64,000 nucleotides of DNA from Sporothrix humicola (GCA_021396245.1 WNYE01000032.1:186001-250000); one strand, 5' to 3'. Counted from the stretch's first letter, positions 20,467 to 31,198 are shown. Made by a program: numbers and translations. The notes: generated by a model from the sequence alone, not told the origin.

Positions 20467-23400
20467 TCATTCCCACTGCGTACTCCACCAAGACACCATC
20501 TTTTGGACCAGGCCACTTCCAATCACATCAAAGCCAGACCGCATCGTGGCACTCGCCACCTCGGTCTTGTGCGTGTCAAAGACAAGACCAGCACGCCCAG
20601 GGCGGTCGTTGTCGTACTTTTCAGCATAAAAGTCGATGAGCTTGATGGTCGGGTTGCGGCGCGGATCGGGATCCGAACCACGCAGACGAGCGACCCATTC
20701 ACGCTGGGGAACGACATCGAACTTGAGACCAGCGGCAGCCAAGGCCGGCAGCAATTCTTCAGTCCAACGGAAGACATGAGAGTTCTGGACCTGGTAGACA
20801 ATGGAAGTGTCTATGGGCTCGTCAGAGGCCCCACTAGCGTCCTCACCGGAGAGACCCGACAACTCCAGGACCGACCGCGCCATGGCATCGACAGGCATCC
20901 ACGAGGGCGTCTCATCCAGCGCCGGTAGCGTGCCCGTGGTCAGGGCGCTCTGGAAGATGAGCGGGATGGCCTCGGTGGTGTTCCAGATGCCGTGCTCGGC
21001 GTCGCCGATAATCTGCCCAAGACGCAAGACTTGAGCGGTCATGCCGGTCTGTTCGGCGGCGGCACGAACAATGTGCTCCGTGACAACCTTACTGCGCGCA
21101 TAGCCCATGGCCTGGGCGTGGTGCAGGTTGTGAATGTACCCCTCGGAAATAGTGGCAGGAATAGGCGTGCCTGCAGCAGCTGAGATGGACGAGCAGAAGA
21201 AGAGACGGGCTGGGACGTGGGCCCGCTGAAGGCAGGCGTCGAGCAGGTTGCGAGTGCCGCGGATGTGATGGGACTCGAAGCTGCTCACGCCGAGGTTGAA
21301 GTTGACGGCCCAGGCGGCGTGGATGACCGTGGTGAGGTTCTTGCGGAGATCAGCCAGCACAGAATCGTCGAGGCCAAGAGACGGCTGGCTTAGGTCGGCC
21401 GGCAGACAGACAACACGACCATCTTGTGGCAAAGGAGACAGTCCCTTGTTGTCAAGAGTCGACTGCACACGCTTTTCAGCATCAGAGGGTGCAGGTGCCC
21501 GCACAAGACAGTAGACGCGTGCCACGTGCTGGGCGTCTTGCTGGACAAGTTGGTTCAGAATGTGCGCACCCAGAGAACCCGTGGCACCGGTTAGCAGCAC
21601 AGTCTGCGGGCCTTGTTGAAGCGACTTGACGGCAGCTGGGTCGGCCTTTGCATACACAGAGAAGTCGCTGTACTTGGCAATGAGCTCCTCCATGACCTTG
21701 ATCTCGTTGGCATCGTTGCTGTCCGTGTCATCGCCGCCTGTCCGCAGAGACACAAAGTGTTGGGCCAGTTGACGAATGCTGGGGTACTCAAAGACGACGT
21801 TCTGGCCGGGCTTGCGTCCGCCGAGATCAATCTCGCGGAGAACTTGGGCACGGGCCGTGATGGCCTGCAGACTGTCGACACCGGCTTCAAATAGATCCGT
21901 GTCGGCCTTGAGCTTGTCTGCTGGGACACCGAGCGTCTTGGTGAAGAGCTCTAAGAGGTAAGTCTCGAGCTCTGCCTCATTCAAAGTGCGAAGGGGCCCA
22001 GATGATCCTCCAGCAGCATCGCCAGTCGAGTCTTCAAACCGAGTGTACACAGCTTCGATCTCGGCATCAAATCGTTTGTAAAACGCGGCGCGGATGACAG
22101 TGCCTTTGTCGGTGCGAGGGTACTCCGTGTCGGCCGGCAAGATGGCGACCATTTCACGCGTAATGCGACCAAAGGCTTCAGTCTGTGCATTTGTGGCCTC
22201 GATAAAGGGCATCAGCACATCGAGTAGCCCCTTATCATTGCCTGCAAAGGACGCTGCCTTTTCACTCGGCACGATCATGATACCTGGAACAGCACGGCCG
22301 ACGCCAAAGACGACACACTCGCGCACAAGATCGTGTTGGCGGATCTGGTGCTCGTAGGGAATGGGCAGGACCTTCTCGCCGTTGACTAGAGTCACACGGT
22401 CATCGATGCGGCCCAGGTACTTCCAGGCATTGGCCCGAGTCGGGTGCTTGGAGAACAGGTCACGCGTGTGGAACGAGTTTGGCGGGTCGTCGCTGTTGGA
22501 CAGCACCTTGGACGGCAGGCCGTCGAGCACGATGCACTCATAGGTGGTGGCGACACCGAGATGGTCAGTGGCCACTGGCAGCATGCGGAGGAACGGCTGG
22601 GCCGACGGCACAGGCCGCATGTACGCCCACTCCTTGTCTGTCTCCGGATCACGAAAGGACGTCATGAGCTGGCCCATTTCAGTGGCGCCGTAGTGGCCCG
22701 CCAGATAGACTCCGGCAGCCACGAGCTTGTCACCGAGCTCGTCCGGGCAGCTGCTGCCGCCGTACAAAACGAGCTTGAGCTCGCGTAGCGTGTCAATGCC
22801 GCGCGGGTCCTCGGCCATGAGCTTGAGGGCATAGGGCACGCAATGAAGAGACTCTGGGGCGACGGCACGGATCGACGCCACGAGTGTGCTGCCAGCTAGT
22901 GGAAGGTTGGCATTGTAGAGGGCGGCGGCCTTGCCGGCACAGAGGGCACGGAAGAGTGTCGAAATGCCGTGGTTGTGGAAAAGGGGCAGCGTGATAAAAG
23001 CGCGGAAGGGGATGCCGCTCTCGTAGTTGGCGAGACAGGCTGCGTGGGTCTGGAAGATGGGCTTGGGCAGACCTGTCGAGCCCGATGAATGGATAATGAA
23101 AGCAATGCGGGTCGCAAGTGTGGCTGCGGATGTTGTTGCAAGTGAGGGCCAAGCAGCCTCGACAATAGTGCGGTTGTCTGCCGCTGCAGTTGGAGTTTGT
23201 TGCGCAGAGTACTGCTCAAACTCAACGAGGCTAAAGACGGAGACAGGGCGCGTGGTCTTGTCGTTGGCCTTTGTGGCAGCAGCGGCCGCCTCGACGGCGT
23301 GGGCAGCGTAGTGTGACGACGCAATGATCTTGGTGCACTCTGTCTTTTGCAGCAAGTTGACAACTGCCTCGGTGGCCAGGCGGTTTGAGAGGAACAGCAC

Positions 23401-23796
23401 AGCGAAACCGAGCCGTGACAGGGCAAAAATTGACACGACATAGTCGACACTTGAAGGTGCCAGAAGCGCAATCACTTCGGCCTTCTGCGGGCTCGGGTGC
23501 TGGGGCACAGCGCCCGACTTGAGGTAGAGACAGGCCGCGGCATCTGCATAGCGGTCAATGTCGCCAACAGTGTGGTAGATGTAGTCCTCTTTGCCCCGCG
23601 GTGTGGCCGGATAGGCAAAAAAGGGTGCATACGGCCCCTCCCTCACACGGCGGACCAACAAGTCGTTGACAACCCGCGGTGCTGGTGCGAGCAGCTGAGA
23701 CGAGCCATCGTCTTCAAGAGACCCCTCAGCGTGGAAGTGGTTGTGAGCAGAGAATGGGCCAGCGGCCGTCGAGATGACTGGAGCAGCAGCAGCCAT
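20467..23796 (-). CDS. NRPS-like adenylate-forming reductase (A-T-R)
   Basis: This intronless gene encodes 1109 residues. The first 600 residues are an adenylation domain: IIHSSGSTGLPKPIFQTH (235-252, core A3), GHYGATEMGQ (368-377, core A5) and YLGRIDDRVTLVNGEKV (460-476, cores A7-A8). A carrier domain follows with DLFEAGVDSLQAI, phosphopantetheine attachment at S642. The last 380 residues are a thioester reductase of the NAD-binding_4 type: VLLTGATGSLGAHIL (NADPH loop, 733-747) and the catalytic pair Y899/K903 in GYARSKVVTEH. There is no condensation domain, so it is not a peptide synthetase; it should activate a carboxylic acid, load it and release it as an aldehyde or alcohol. It differs from Lys2 in length and N-terminus and from glycine-betaine reductase ATRR in having one reductase domain. 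The substrate is unknown. It is divergent from the dihydroxyacetone kinase across an 895-bp gap with three CGGAAAAG sites. Confidence 0.9.
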   Translation of the reverse strand: MAAAAPVISTAAGPFSAHNHFHAEGSLEDDGSSQLLAPAPRVVNDLLVRRVREGPYAPFFAYPATPRGKEDYIYHTVGDIDRYADAAACLYLKSGAVPQHPSPQKAEVIALLAPSSVDYVVSIFALSRLGFAVLFLSNRLATEAVVNLLQKTECTKIIASSHYAAHAVEAAAAATKANDKTTRPVSVFSLVEFEQYSAQQTPTAAADNRTIVEAAWPSLATTSAATLATRIAFIIHSSGSTGLPKPIFQTHAACLANYESGIPFRAFITLPLFHNHGISTLFRALCAGKAAALYNANLPLAGSTLVASIRAVAPESLHCVPYALKLMAEDPRGIDTLRELKLVLYGGSSCPDELGDKLVAAGVYLAGHYGATEMGQLMTSFRDPETDKEWAYMRPVPSAQPFLRMLPVATDHLGVATTYECIVLDGLPSKVLSNSDDPPNSFHTRDLFSKHPTRANAWKYLGRIDDRVTLVNGEKVLPIPYEHQIRQHDLVRECVVFGVGRAVPGIMIVPSEKAASFAGNDKGLLDVLMPFIEATNAQTEAFGRITREMVAILPADTEYPRTDKGTVIRAAFYKRFDAEIEAVYTRFEDSTGDAAGGSSGPLRTLNEAELETYLLELFTKTLGVPADKLKADTDLFEAGVDSLQAITARAQVLREIDLGGRKPGQNVVFEYPSIRQLAQHFVSLRTGGDDTDSNDANEIKVMEELIAKYSDFSVYAKADPAAVKSLQQGPQTVLLTGATGSLGAHILNQLVQQDAQHVARVYCLVRAPAPSDAEKRVQSTLDNKGLSPLPQDGRVVCLPADLSQPSLGLDDSVLADLRKNLTTVIHAAWAVNFNLGVSSFESHHIRGTRNLLDACLQRAHVPARLFFCSSISAAAGTPIPATISEGYIHNLHHAQAMGYARSKVVTEHIVRAAAEQTGMTAQVLRLGQIIGDAEHGIWNTTEAIPLIFQSALTTGTLPALDETPSWMPVDAMARSVLELSGLSGEDASGASDEPIDTSIVYQVQNSHVFRWTEELLPALAAAGLKFDVVPQREWVARLRGSDPDPRRNPTIKLIDFYAEKYDNDRPGRAGLVFDTHKTEVASATMRSGFDVIGSGLVQKMVSWWSTQWE

Positions 23797-24286
23797 GATG
23801 AGGTGTGGTTGTGGGGTGTTTGCTGGTGTGTATTGCAGTTTATGTCTGGGAGTTCATAGACGTGTGAGATGTCGCCCCAGAGAAATGATGCATGAAAAAT
23901 AGAAAGAAGTCAAGTGTGAGAAGACGACAAATAAAACGGACTACTAAAAAGACAAGGCTCGAGGACAGGGGAGATGTATGTCCCAAATAGTACTTGGCGG
24001 GCCGAAATCGAGAATGTTATTGGATGCCTTTCGTGGTCTGTGATATGATTTCCTGGTTTCCTCGTTGCCTAATAAATGGACAGGCAACGGAGCAAACAAA
24101 AGGGTCTAGACACATTCAAAAGTCAAACATGAACGTCGAAACATGTGACGAATCTGCCGTGACCGGTCCTGGTTTGCGGATCAAGAGCGGATGTCCATTT
24201 CGGGACCGTTGAGGGCCAGATTCCTGCAATCAATGAGGAGGAAGTGGTCGAGACAGGGGATGCTGTGTGGGATTGGGTGGATTTCT

Positions 24287-24295
24287 CTTTTCCGA
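24287..24295 (-). promoter_or_regulatory. TCGGAAAAG site 1 (inverted)
   Basis: It reads CTTTTCCGA on the plus strand and lies 397 bp upstream of the kinase start. It carries the CGG triplet expected for a Zn2Cys6 regulator. It is part of a set shared by several genes in this region; binding is inferred. Confidence 0.4.
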
Positions 24296-24312
24296 TACTT
24301 GTAAGTTGTGAT

Positions 24313-24325
24313 TTCGGAAAAGGGC
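24313..24325 (+). promoter_or_regulatory. TTCGGAAAAGGGC site 2
   Basis: This 13-mer is repeated exactly at 24463-24475, 150 bp away in the same orientation, in the shared promoter of the reductase and the kinase. Confidence 0.45.
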
Positions 24326-24462
24326 ACTGCTGGACCGTAGTGAGGTATGCGCTAAATTGAATTATTATGGGGGAGTTAACCGCGCTTTCGGGTGCGTGAA
24401 GTCCACTGTGAAAATGGCTTGGATCGCTTTTCCTGGCCGGCGGATCAGGGTTCCAGCCATTG

Positions 24463-24475
24463 TTCGGAAAAGGGC
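24463..24475 (+). promoter_or_regulatory. TTCGGAAAAGGGC site 3
   Basis: It is the second exact copy of the 13-mer at 24313-24325 and lies 217 bp upstream of the kinase start codon. Confidence 0.45.
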
Positions 24476-24691
24476 TGTCGGGCGTAGCCCAACCGTGTAA
24501 GTGAGTCGGGCCAATCAGAAACCTGGATTCGGACCCTCATGCCATTGCCCTGCTTTGACATTGTTGACTTTGGACGAGGAAGATATCTTTGAAAAGTGAA
24601 ATTGAAGAATAGACATTGGTGATTATGTGCAATAGATTTTCTTTCCAAAAAGATAAACAATTTTCACCAAAAAAGCACACAAGTCAACAAA

Positions 24692-26526
24692 ATGGCCCAG
24701 CACTTTTACGACGACGACGCCTCGCCGGTGTTTGACGCCCTCCAGGCGCTTTCTCTCATGCGGCCGGACGTCAAGTTTGACCGCGCGCAAAAGGTCATCT
24801 ACCGGGCGTCTCACAACCCTCAAAAGTCGGTGGCCCTTATCTCGGGCGGCGGTGCAGGCCACGAGCCCGCGCATGCTGGCTATGTTGGCGAGGGAGCACT
24901 GACCGCGGCCGTGTCCGGCTTCATATTTGCCTCGCCGAGCGTGGCGCAGATCGTGTCGGCCATTTCGCGTGTTGGCGGGCCTGCTGGTGTGCTCCTGATC
25001 ATAAAGAACTACACAGGCGATGTGTTCCATTTCCATCTGGCAGCCGAAAAGGCCAAGGCAGCGGCGGCCGGCGTGCCTGTCGAGGTGCTCGTTGTTGGCG
25101 ACGATGTGGCCGTGGGCCGCAAGCAGAGCGGCAAAGTTGGCCGCCGAGGTCTTGCCGGCACTGTCCTTGTGCACAAGATTCTGGGCGCGCTGAGCAGCAC
25201 CCAGAACGCAAGTCTGGTCGATGTCCTTGCGCTCGGTAAGGATATCGTGGCCAATATGGTGACGGTCGGCACCTCGCTGGGCCATGTTCATATCCCTGGC
25301 CGCGCCGACAACGAAGATTCGGCTGCTTCTTCCAACCAGGCCGAGCTGGGCATGGGCATCCACAACGAGCCCGGATGCCGTGTCCTCTCTCCTCGCCCCA
25401 GCCTTCCGTCCTTGATCGACACGATGCTCGACCAGCTCCTCGACGAGACCGACACCGACCGTGCCTATGTGGCCTTTTCTGATGCCGAGAAGAATGGCAA
25501 CATTGTGCTGCTCGTCAACAATCTGGGTGGTGTGTCGCCGCTCGAGTTTGGCGGTATCACAACCAGCGTTGTTCGGGCTCTGGCCCAGCGCGGTATTCGT
25601 CCTGCGCGTCTCCTGTCAGGCACATACATGACGAGCCTCAACGGCCCTGGCTTTAGCATCACGCTGCTCCGGGCGACACCTCAAATGGTGGAACTCCTGG
25701 ATGCGCCGACGACGGCCGTGAACTGGATCCCTGCAACGAAGATTCATGGTGACGTCAACGAGAAGCAGGAGGAGGCCGTCGTGACCGAGGAAGAAGAAGG
25801 CCCTCTGGGCGGTGTCAAGCGTAAGAGATGCAATCCTTCAAATGCCATTATGTCTCATGTTGTTTGACTTTGCTAACAGCCTTTGCAGTGGACACCGCTT
25901 TATTTCAAAAAGCCGTGTCGGCGGCGTGCGCCAACGTCGTTGCCCAAGAGGCCACTATCACGCAGTACGATAGCATTGTCGGCGACGGCGATTGCGGTGT
26001 GACGCTTGCTCGTGGCGCAAAGGCTGTCAATGAGTTTGTGAACCAGTCAACATCAAAACCGCTTCCGGGTGATGGTGATGCCGTCGCCACATTCCGTGCC
26101 CTGACTGCCGTCGTCGAGAACAACATGGATGGCACATCGGGGGCGCTGTACAGCATCTTCTTTGCCGCTCTGACAGCAGCCCTGGCCAAGCAGTCAAGCG
26201 GGCCTGAATCCGCTCTCGACTCCAAGGCCTGGGTGGCTGCTGTCTCTGAGGCACTATCACGCCTGCAGCAGGCGACTCCCGCTCGTCAAGGAGACCGGAC
26301 GCTGATGGATGCACTCGAGCCATTTGTACGCGCATTGGAGGCTGGAGACGGGAGCCTGGCAAGTGCATTGGCCAAGGCCAAGGCTGGCGTCGAGGCTACG
26401 AAGGGCATGAAAGCCTCGCTCGGCCGGTCGGTGTATGTTGAAGCGTCCAACTGGGAGGCGGTTCCGGATCCGGGCGCTGTGGGTGTTCTCGCTATCCTCG
26501 ACGGGATCGTGTCAGCTTTGTCGTAA
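24692..26526 (+). CDS. DAK1: Dihydroxyacetone kinase (DhaK-DhaL fusion)
   Basis: Two exons, 24692-25820 and 25889-26526, are joined over a 68-nt intron (donor GTAAGA, branch GCTAAC, acceptor TTGCAG); the product has 588 residues. The enzyme phosphorylates dihydroxyacetone, and often D-glyceraldehyde, with ATP in the cytosol. The N-terminal DhaK domain shows SVALISGGGAGHEPAHAGYV, FIFASPSVAQI, IIKNYTGDVFHFHLAAEKAK, DDVAVG and the segment GTSLGHVHIPGR that should hold the substrate-binding His. The C-terminal DhaL domain begins right after the intron and contains the metal/ATP site YDSIVGDGDCGVTLARGAKA and the DGTSGALYSIFF and DRTLMDALEP motifs. The intron lies at the linker between the two domains. 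It is divergent from the NRPS-like reductase and tail-to-tail with a Zn2Cys6 regulator. With the aldo-keto reductase and galactonate dehydratase nearby, it may salvage three-carbon products of sugar-acid breakdown (inference). Confidence 0.93.
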
Positions 26527-26616
26527 GCGAAATGGAAGTCCTGAAAGTGTAGTTGCAAGTAAAGTCAAAATAAATTAAATTAAAATGTCTTTATGTCTTT
26601 TTGCCTGTACATCAGA

Positions 26617-29465
26617 TCACACTCGTAATTGGTGTTCCTCACTGAGCAGAGAGTCAAGCGGCCAGAAGCCGGATGAGACCATGGAGTCAAAGTAGCCCCA
26701 GCTAGTGACATCGGCGAGAGAGCTGCTGGGGCTGCCGTTCCAGTCAGCCAGCCCACCAGCTGGACCGCCAATCAGGCCAGCAGCCAAAGGGACTACAGAT
26801 AAGTCGAGGGCAGGATGCTGCGGATGCTGTTGCTGCTGCGGCTGTTGTTGGCCATTTATGCCACCTGCCAAATCAGTTGGCAAACCATTGTTTGAGTTGT
26901 AAGCAGATCCGTTTAAAACTCCGCCAGCTTGTGCATCCACAGATGGCTGGAACGCTTCAGTCTGCTGCAGGGTAACAAGTCGGAGCTCTTCAAGAACAAG
27001 CGAGTACCGCTGTGTCAGGGAGCCGCTCTCGGCCAGACGTGCAATCTGGCCCTGGCACCCGATAGCGGCAGCGAGGTGGGCGGTATATGTAGACTGTGGC
27101 GCTGATTGGTGCTGTATCACGTAAACATAGACAACGACGACGGCCGAGAAGGCAAAATACATTGTGAACTAAATTGCAAAGTTAGCAATGCTCTTCGAAG
27201 CTTCAAAAAATAAAGTTACATATTGGTAGTGGACTAACCCAGTAAGCTCGGAAGAGCTGTCCGTCCTGGAACAGGTCGTCGACAATCTCGATGATGTGCA
27301 TGGCCGCATCGAGGCACTGTTGCATGCTGGTCTGAGCCTGGGCACGCACATCAGGGTCGCGTGCATCGGTTCGGGAGGAGCCGCTGCTTCCTCCACTTGC
27401 CCCCTGACGGAGGTAGGCAAAATTGCTTAGTAGGACAGGCCGATGTGTCAAAAGCAATGCGTGCCAATATGCCAGGTTGAGGACATTGCGTTGCCGCTGG
27501 AAGATGGGGATGAGGAGAGATGCACTAACGCGATCAGCGTCCAGGAAACGAGACAGGCCGGGGTCATCCTGTCGCCAAGTCATCAAAGCGGCCGTGTGTT
27601 TGGCGGTAAGAGTAGCACGGGTAGCCGACGAAATCGGCCGGATAGAATAGAGGTCTCTCAGGATCTTGCTCACGATCTTGGATAAGCGGGCGTGGGCAAC
27701 GGGTGCCAGCATAACAGACATCCCACGAAGAGCGCCGCCTCCGCCGGTCATTCCCATGCCATTCATATTGAAGTTGAGGCCTAGCCCATGGCTGAGACCT
27801 TGGCCGAGGCCCTGCCCTATGCTCTGATTACCCATGTTCTGGTTTCCCAGGCCCAGGCCAACACTCGGTGTTGGTTGTCGAATGATCTCGCCGTGCAAAA
27901 TCTTGTCATCTTCAACAATGGACGGCAGCTCCTGGTCAATGTCTTCGTCGTGAAATGTGCGTGGCCGTCCGAGAGCAGCACTGAGGTAGTTGTCGAGGCT
28001 GTAGGCGCACCAAAATGTGCGGCGACGGCACTCGACGTCGATATGGCTCAGACCTCCGGCCGGGTCGGCACGCCGGTTGCGGTTGAGGCCAATGGCAAGA
28101 GCAAGGTGAGCAGTTGTGCCAAAAAGACTCCAGCAGTGGTTAATGCGCGATCGGGAGAGCAGATAGAAACACTGGCATAGGCGGGCCTGGACACTTGCGA
28201 GACGGACGGCACCCTTCTCGCGGGCAAGCTGTAGCTCAGCTGCGCGGTAGTAGTGAGCGCTTGAGTCCATGCCTTGACTGACAGCCGAGTCTGGTATGTA
28301 GTCGCGAGCTTGGGCAAAGACCATGAACAGAACAGCTGCTTGAGCCCGTCCGTCTTCCCCGGTATCTCGGCCATTTCCATTTCCATTTCCTCCGTTGTTA
28401 TTATTGTTTGTACCGACAGTCGCCATGCGGCCACGAGTGGCATAGAATGTGGACAGCCAGGACTCAACAGTAGGTCGGTGGAGGAAGCGATGCGTCGGTA
28501 CAGCAAAGTCAAAATACCGGGCTAGCAGGACGTTGGCTTCGGGTTGTGACAGGAAGAGGGGAGATGTATCGGCCCCGCTAGTGCCGTCGAGTTCGGGTGC
28601 TGTCGGCTGAAGAGGGGCATCGCCAAATGTGAAGATTGAGGACGAGGACTGTTGTAGAAATGAAACATTGTCGTGGAGGCGCTTCTGCACCCTCAGCAGA
28701 AAAGAGACGCCCGATGCTGGACCAACATAATGGCCCTGGAGATCGGTCTGCAAGGGCTCTGGCGAGACACGAGACGAGGATGCCGGTGCATCGGCTGTTG
28801 GTGGGATGGGAGGAGGTATTGTGAGAGATATGGGTTCGGAAACTGGGACTTGAGCGAGATTCAACGGAGCAGTCTCGCCTGGTCGTCGGTCCATCTCGGC
28901 AGCCGCTGCCGATAGGAACGACAATCCCTCTGACTGTGCCTGTTGCCCCTGCCCCTGGCTTCCAGTTCGACCATGTTGTTGTTGCCCTTGTTGCCCGTTT
29001 TGTGTCTCCTGATGCTGGCTTCCCGACCTTATCTCACCACCACTGTCGTGCGCGGCTGACCTCTCCGTCGGTACGGGCGAGGCCAGGACTCCGTAGGTGA
29101 CCGGGGCCGGTGAGGTCGCGGATGTTGCCGGCGACTGGCCAGTCTGTGTTTGGGACGTCTGAATCAATGGGATCGACGGCAGTCTGCCCCGAGAGTAGGA
29201 GACATCGTAAGTGCATTCTCTGCCGGCGTCGATGCAGTTCTCGCACGGCCTGATGCCAGTGCATCGTGCTTTTCGTCTGAGGACACCACGTGTTAGCATC
29301 CATCCAAGCTCCCACTCTTTGGGCTCTCTTTTCAGACTGCAGAACTCACTTTTTGCACCTATCGCAGGCACGTGTCACGCGTTGTCTCTCATTCCTATCC
29401 CGTTTTCGCCGGTTTGCTGTGTTGGCGGTCGGGCTGTGGATCGAGGCCCGTCGTGGAGATGACAT
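26617..29465 (-). CDS. Zn2Cys6 transcription factor with fungal-specific regulatory domain
   Basis: Three exons join in frame: 29465-29350, 29276-27239 and 27168-26617. The introns are 73 nt (donor GTGAGT inside the zinc cluster, branch GCTAAC) and 70 nt (donor GTTAGT, branch GCTAAC). The product has 901 residues. The zinc cluster is complete: CDRCKKRKARCTGIRPCENC with C34, C37, C44, C50, C53 and C60, preceded by a basic stretch (NRRKRDRNERQRVTR). A Gln/Ser-rich region follows, then the conserved HYVGPASGVSFLLRVQKRL, and the middle homology region ARYFDFAVPTHRFLHRPTVE, ECRRRTFWCAYSLDNYLSAA and LGRPRTFHDEDIDQELP. The last exon ends in a Gln/Pro/Asn-rich segment that could be an activation domain. 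The gene lies in the middle of a set of metabolic genes and is divergent from the cyclase gene; CGGAAAAG sites in its promoter and theirs make it the obvious candidate for a local regulator. I cannot assign it to a named factor. Confidence 0.88.
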
Positions 29466-29690
29466 TGTCGGAGTGCTTGTCGCGTCCGGGATAAAGATCC
29501 GTCTGAATGCGTCGCGTCTTGCGACGTGTATCCGTGAGTGTCTTTCAAAAAGTCTGGGCGCAACGGTGAGAGCGGATCAGGGGTAAAGGAAGCTCGGGGA
29601 GCTGTTTGGTCGTACTTGCCGTCCTGTTCCCCGTATGTTGTTACCGTTTGGGAAGGAAAGTTGAAAGTGCGGAGATGCAGATGCAAAGTG

Positions 29691-29698
29691 CGGAAAAG
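29691..29698 (+). promoter_or_regulatory. CGGAAAAG site 4
   Basis: It lies 226 bp upstream of the regulator start and about 445 bp upstream of the cyclase start, in the shared promoter. Confidence 0.35.
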
Positions 29699-29769
29699 GA
29701 GGGCGCGATGGGATGATCATGGTACGGGGAAAGGGCAGGTCTACGAATAAGGAAAGCGCCTCGAGAGCG

Positions 29770-29777
29770 CTTTTCCG
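29770..29777 (-). promoter_or_regulatory. CGGAAAAG site 5 (inverted)
   Basis: It reads CTTTTCCG on the plus strand, about 365 bp upstream of the cyclase start; with site 4 it forms an inverted pair 79 bp apart. Confidence 0.35.
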
Positions 29778-30142
29778 GCACTAAGTCCAGTCCTTCCCCT
29801 CGTTTTGCCCTACAACCTTCGTTATCTCTCCACCTCTCCGCGCCTTCTCCATTCTCCATTCTCCGGGCACACGCATATTGCACACAGCTCCACGATCGTA
29901 ATTGCCGTTTTATTCGCCAGCTGGTTCTTGCTTGTTTCGCCATTTGTTAGCCCGAGAGGGCGCCAGCCAGCCTTCTCTGGTCTCCTCAATCGCTCCTGCC
30001 TCGGAGGCTTGAGGCAATTGAAAGCAGGAGCAATGTAGAATATATCTCATGTTCTGTCGATGTTATTAAAATCTTTTCTCTTTCGACTTGGCTACATTGT
30101 AACTCAGCTATAACACCGCATCCCCCACCATCCAACATCATC

Positions 30143-31198
30143 ATGTCCGCACCCATCGACACACCTGTGCCTGACCGGCCGCCATTTGACAGCCTGCCAC
30201 TCGACCCCAAGGGCCCGCCCGGCAACGCTTGGGGCCTATACGGCGAAAATGACTGCCTGGGTGCCCTCAATATGCTGACCCCGGCCGTCGTGGCAGCTGC
30301 TGCGCGCCAGGAGATCCAGACGGGCGAGCGTGTGTCGCTGGACTGGTCGCTCAACAAGCCATCGCACCCGAGCTTCAACCGCCCGCCCCTGGAGTGGAAG
30401 CGCATTGTGAAGAAGGACGTGCACGGCAACGACCGCACAGTCAACGACGACTACCTGGCCTTTAACACGCAAGGATCGAGCCAGTGGGACGGGTTCCGGC
30501 ACTACGGGTACCAGCAGGCCAAGCGATTCTACGGCGGAGTGGCGATTGAGCAGCTCGAGGGACGGCCGGACGTGATTGGCATTGATGCATGGGTAGAAAA
30601 GGGCGGCATTGTCGGCCGCGGCGTGCTTTTGGACTATGCCAGCTACTGCAAGGCAAAGGGCATCGACGCGCCGCCGTACGAGTCGACAGCCTTTACGGTG
30701 GAGGATCTCGAAAAGGTGATCGAGTTTCAGGGCGGCCCGGAGCTGCAAAAGGGCGACATTCTGTTTATTCGGTCGGGCTGCACGGAAGCCTACGAGGTCA
30801 TGACGACACAAGAACAGCAGGCCATTGCCCAGCGGCCGCAGCCCAACTTTATTGGCCTGGTCTCCAACAAGACGACGCTGAAGTGGCTGTGGGAGCACAA
30901 TTTCTCGGCAGTGGCAGGCGATGCGCCCAGCTTTGAGCAGGCACCGCTGGCTGGAGCACACGTTTACCCCGGCCACACGGAGCTCAGCGCCGAGGATGAG
31001 GAAAAGATGAAGGGTGGCGGACTGCTGCACCAATGGGTTCTGGCAGGCTGGGGCGTGCCGATCGGCGAGATGTTCGACCTGGAGGCGCTAGCGGCCAAAT
31101 GCAAGGAGCGGAAGCGGTGGTCGTTCTTTGTGAGCAGCGTGCCGCTCAAGGTGCCGGGCGGCGTGGCGAGTCCGCCGAATGCCATTGCAATTTTCTAA
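30143..31198 (+). CDS. Putative cyclase / metal-dependent hydrolase (kynurenine formamidase-like fold)
   Basis: The gene is intronless and encodes 351 residues. Segments such as NAWGLYGENDCLGALNMLTP, GERVSLDWSLNKPSHPSFNR, KGDILFIRSGCTEAYEV, VAGDAPSFEQAPL and HQWVLAGWGVPIGEMFDLEA match the fungal branch of the Cyclase family (PF04199), related to kynurenine formamidases and isatin hydrolases. The usual metal-binding HxGTHxDxxxH box is altered to QGSSQWDGFRH (about residues 111-121): two His are replaced by Gln while the Asp and last His remain, as I recall for other fungal members. The true reaction is unknown; amide or lactone hydrolysis is possible. There is no signal peptide. It shares a promoter region with the Zn2Cys6 regulator and is tail-to-tail with the Dal5-type permease. 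Confidence 0.85.
   Translation: MSAPIDTPVPDRPPFDSLPLDPKGPPGNAWGLYGENDCLGALNMLTPAVVAAAARQEIQTGERVSLDWSLNKPSHPSFNRPPLEWKRIVKKDVHGNDRTVNDDYLAFNTQGSSQWDGFRHYGYQQAKRFYGGVAIEQLEGRPDVIGIDAWVEKGGIVGRGVLLDYASYCKAKGIDAPPYESTAFTVEDLEKVIEFQGGPELQKGDILFIRSGCTEAYEVMTTQEQQAIAQRPQPNFIGLVSNKTTLKWLWEHNFSAVAGDAPSFEQAPLAGAHVYPGHTELSAEDEEKMKGGGLLHQWVLAGWGVPIGEMFDLEALAAKCKERKRWSFFVSSVPLKVPGGVASPPNAIAIF

Larger units (their letters stand above)
23797..24691. other. Bidirectional promoter, NRPS-like reductase (-) and DHA kinase (+)
   Basis: This 895-bp gap separates divergent genes. It holds three copies of CGGAAAAG (24287-24294 inverted, 24315-24322 and 24465-24472); two of them extend to the identical TTCGGAAAAGGGC (24313-24325 and 24463-24475). 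No coding region is seen. Confidence 0.5.
29466..30142. other. Bidirectional promoter, regulator (-) and cyclase-like gene (+)
   Basis: This 677-bp gap separates the divergent regulator and cyclase genes. It contains CGGAAAAG at 29691-29698 and, inverted, at 29770-29777. Nothing else is recognised. Confidence 0.45.

Noticed and set aside
30236..31033. A 265-codon open frame opposite to the cyclase-like gene
   Set aside because: No recognisable domain; the plus strand matches a known family over its full length.
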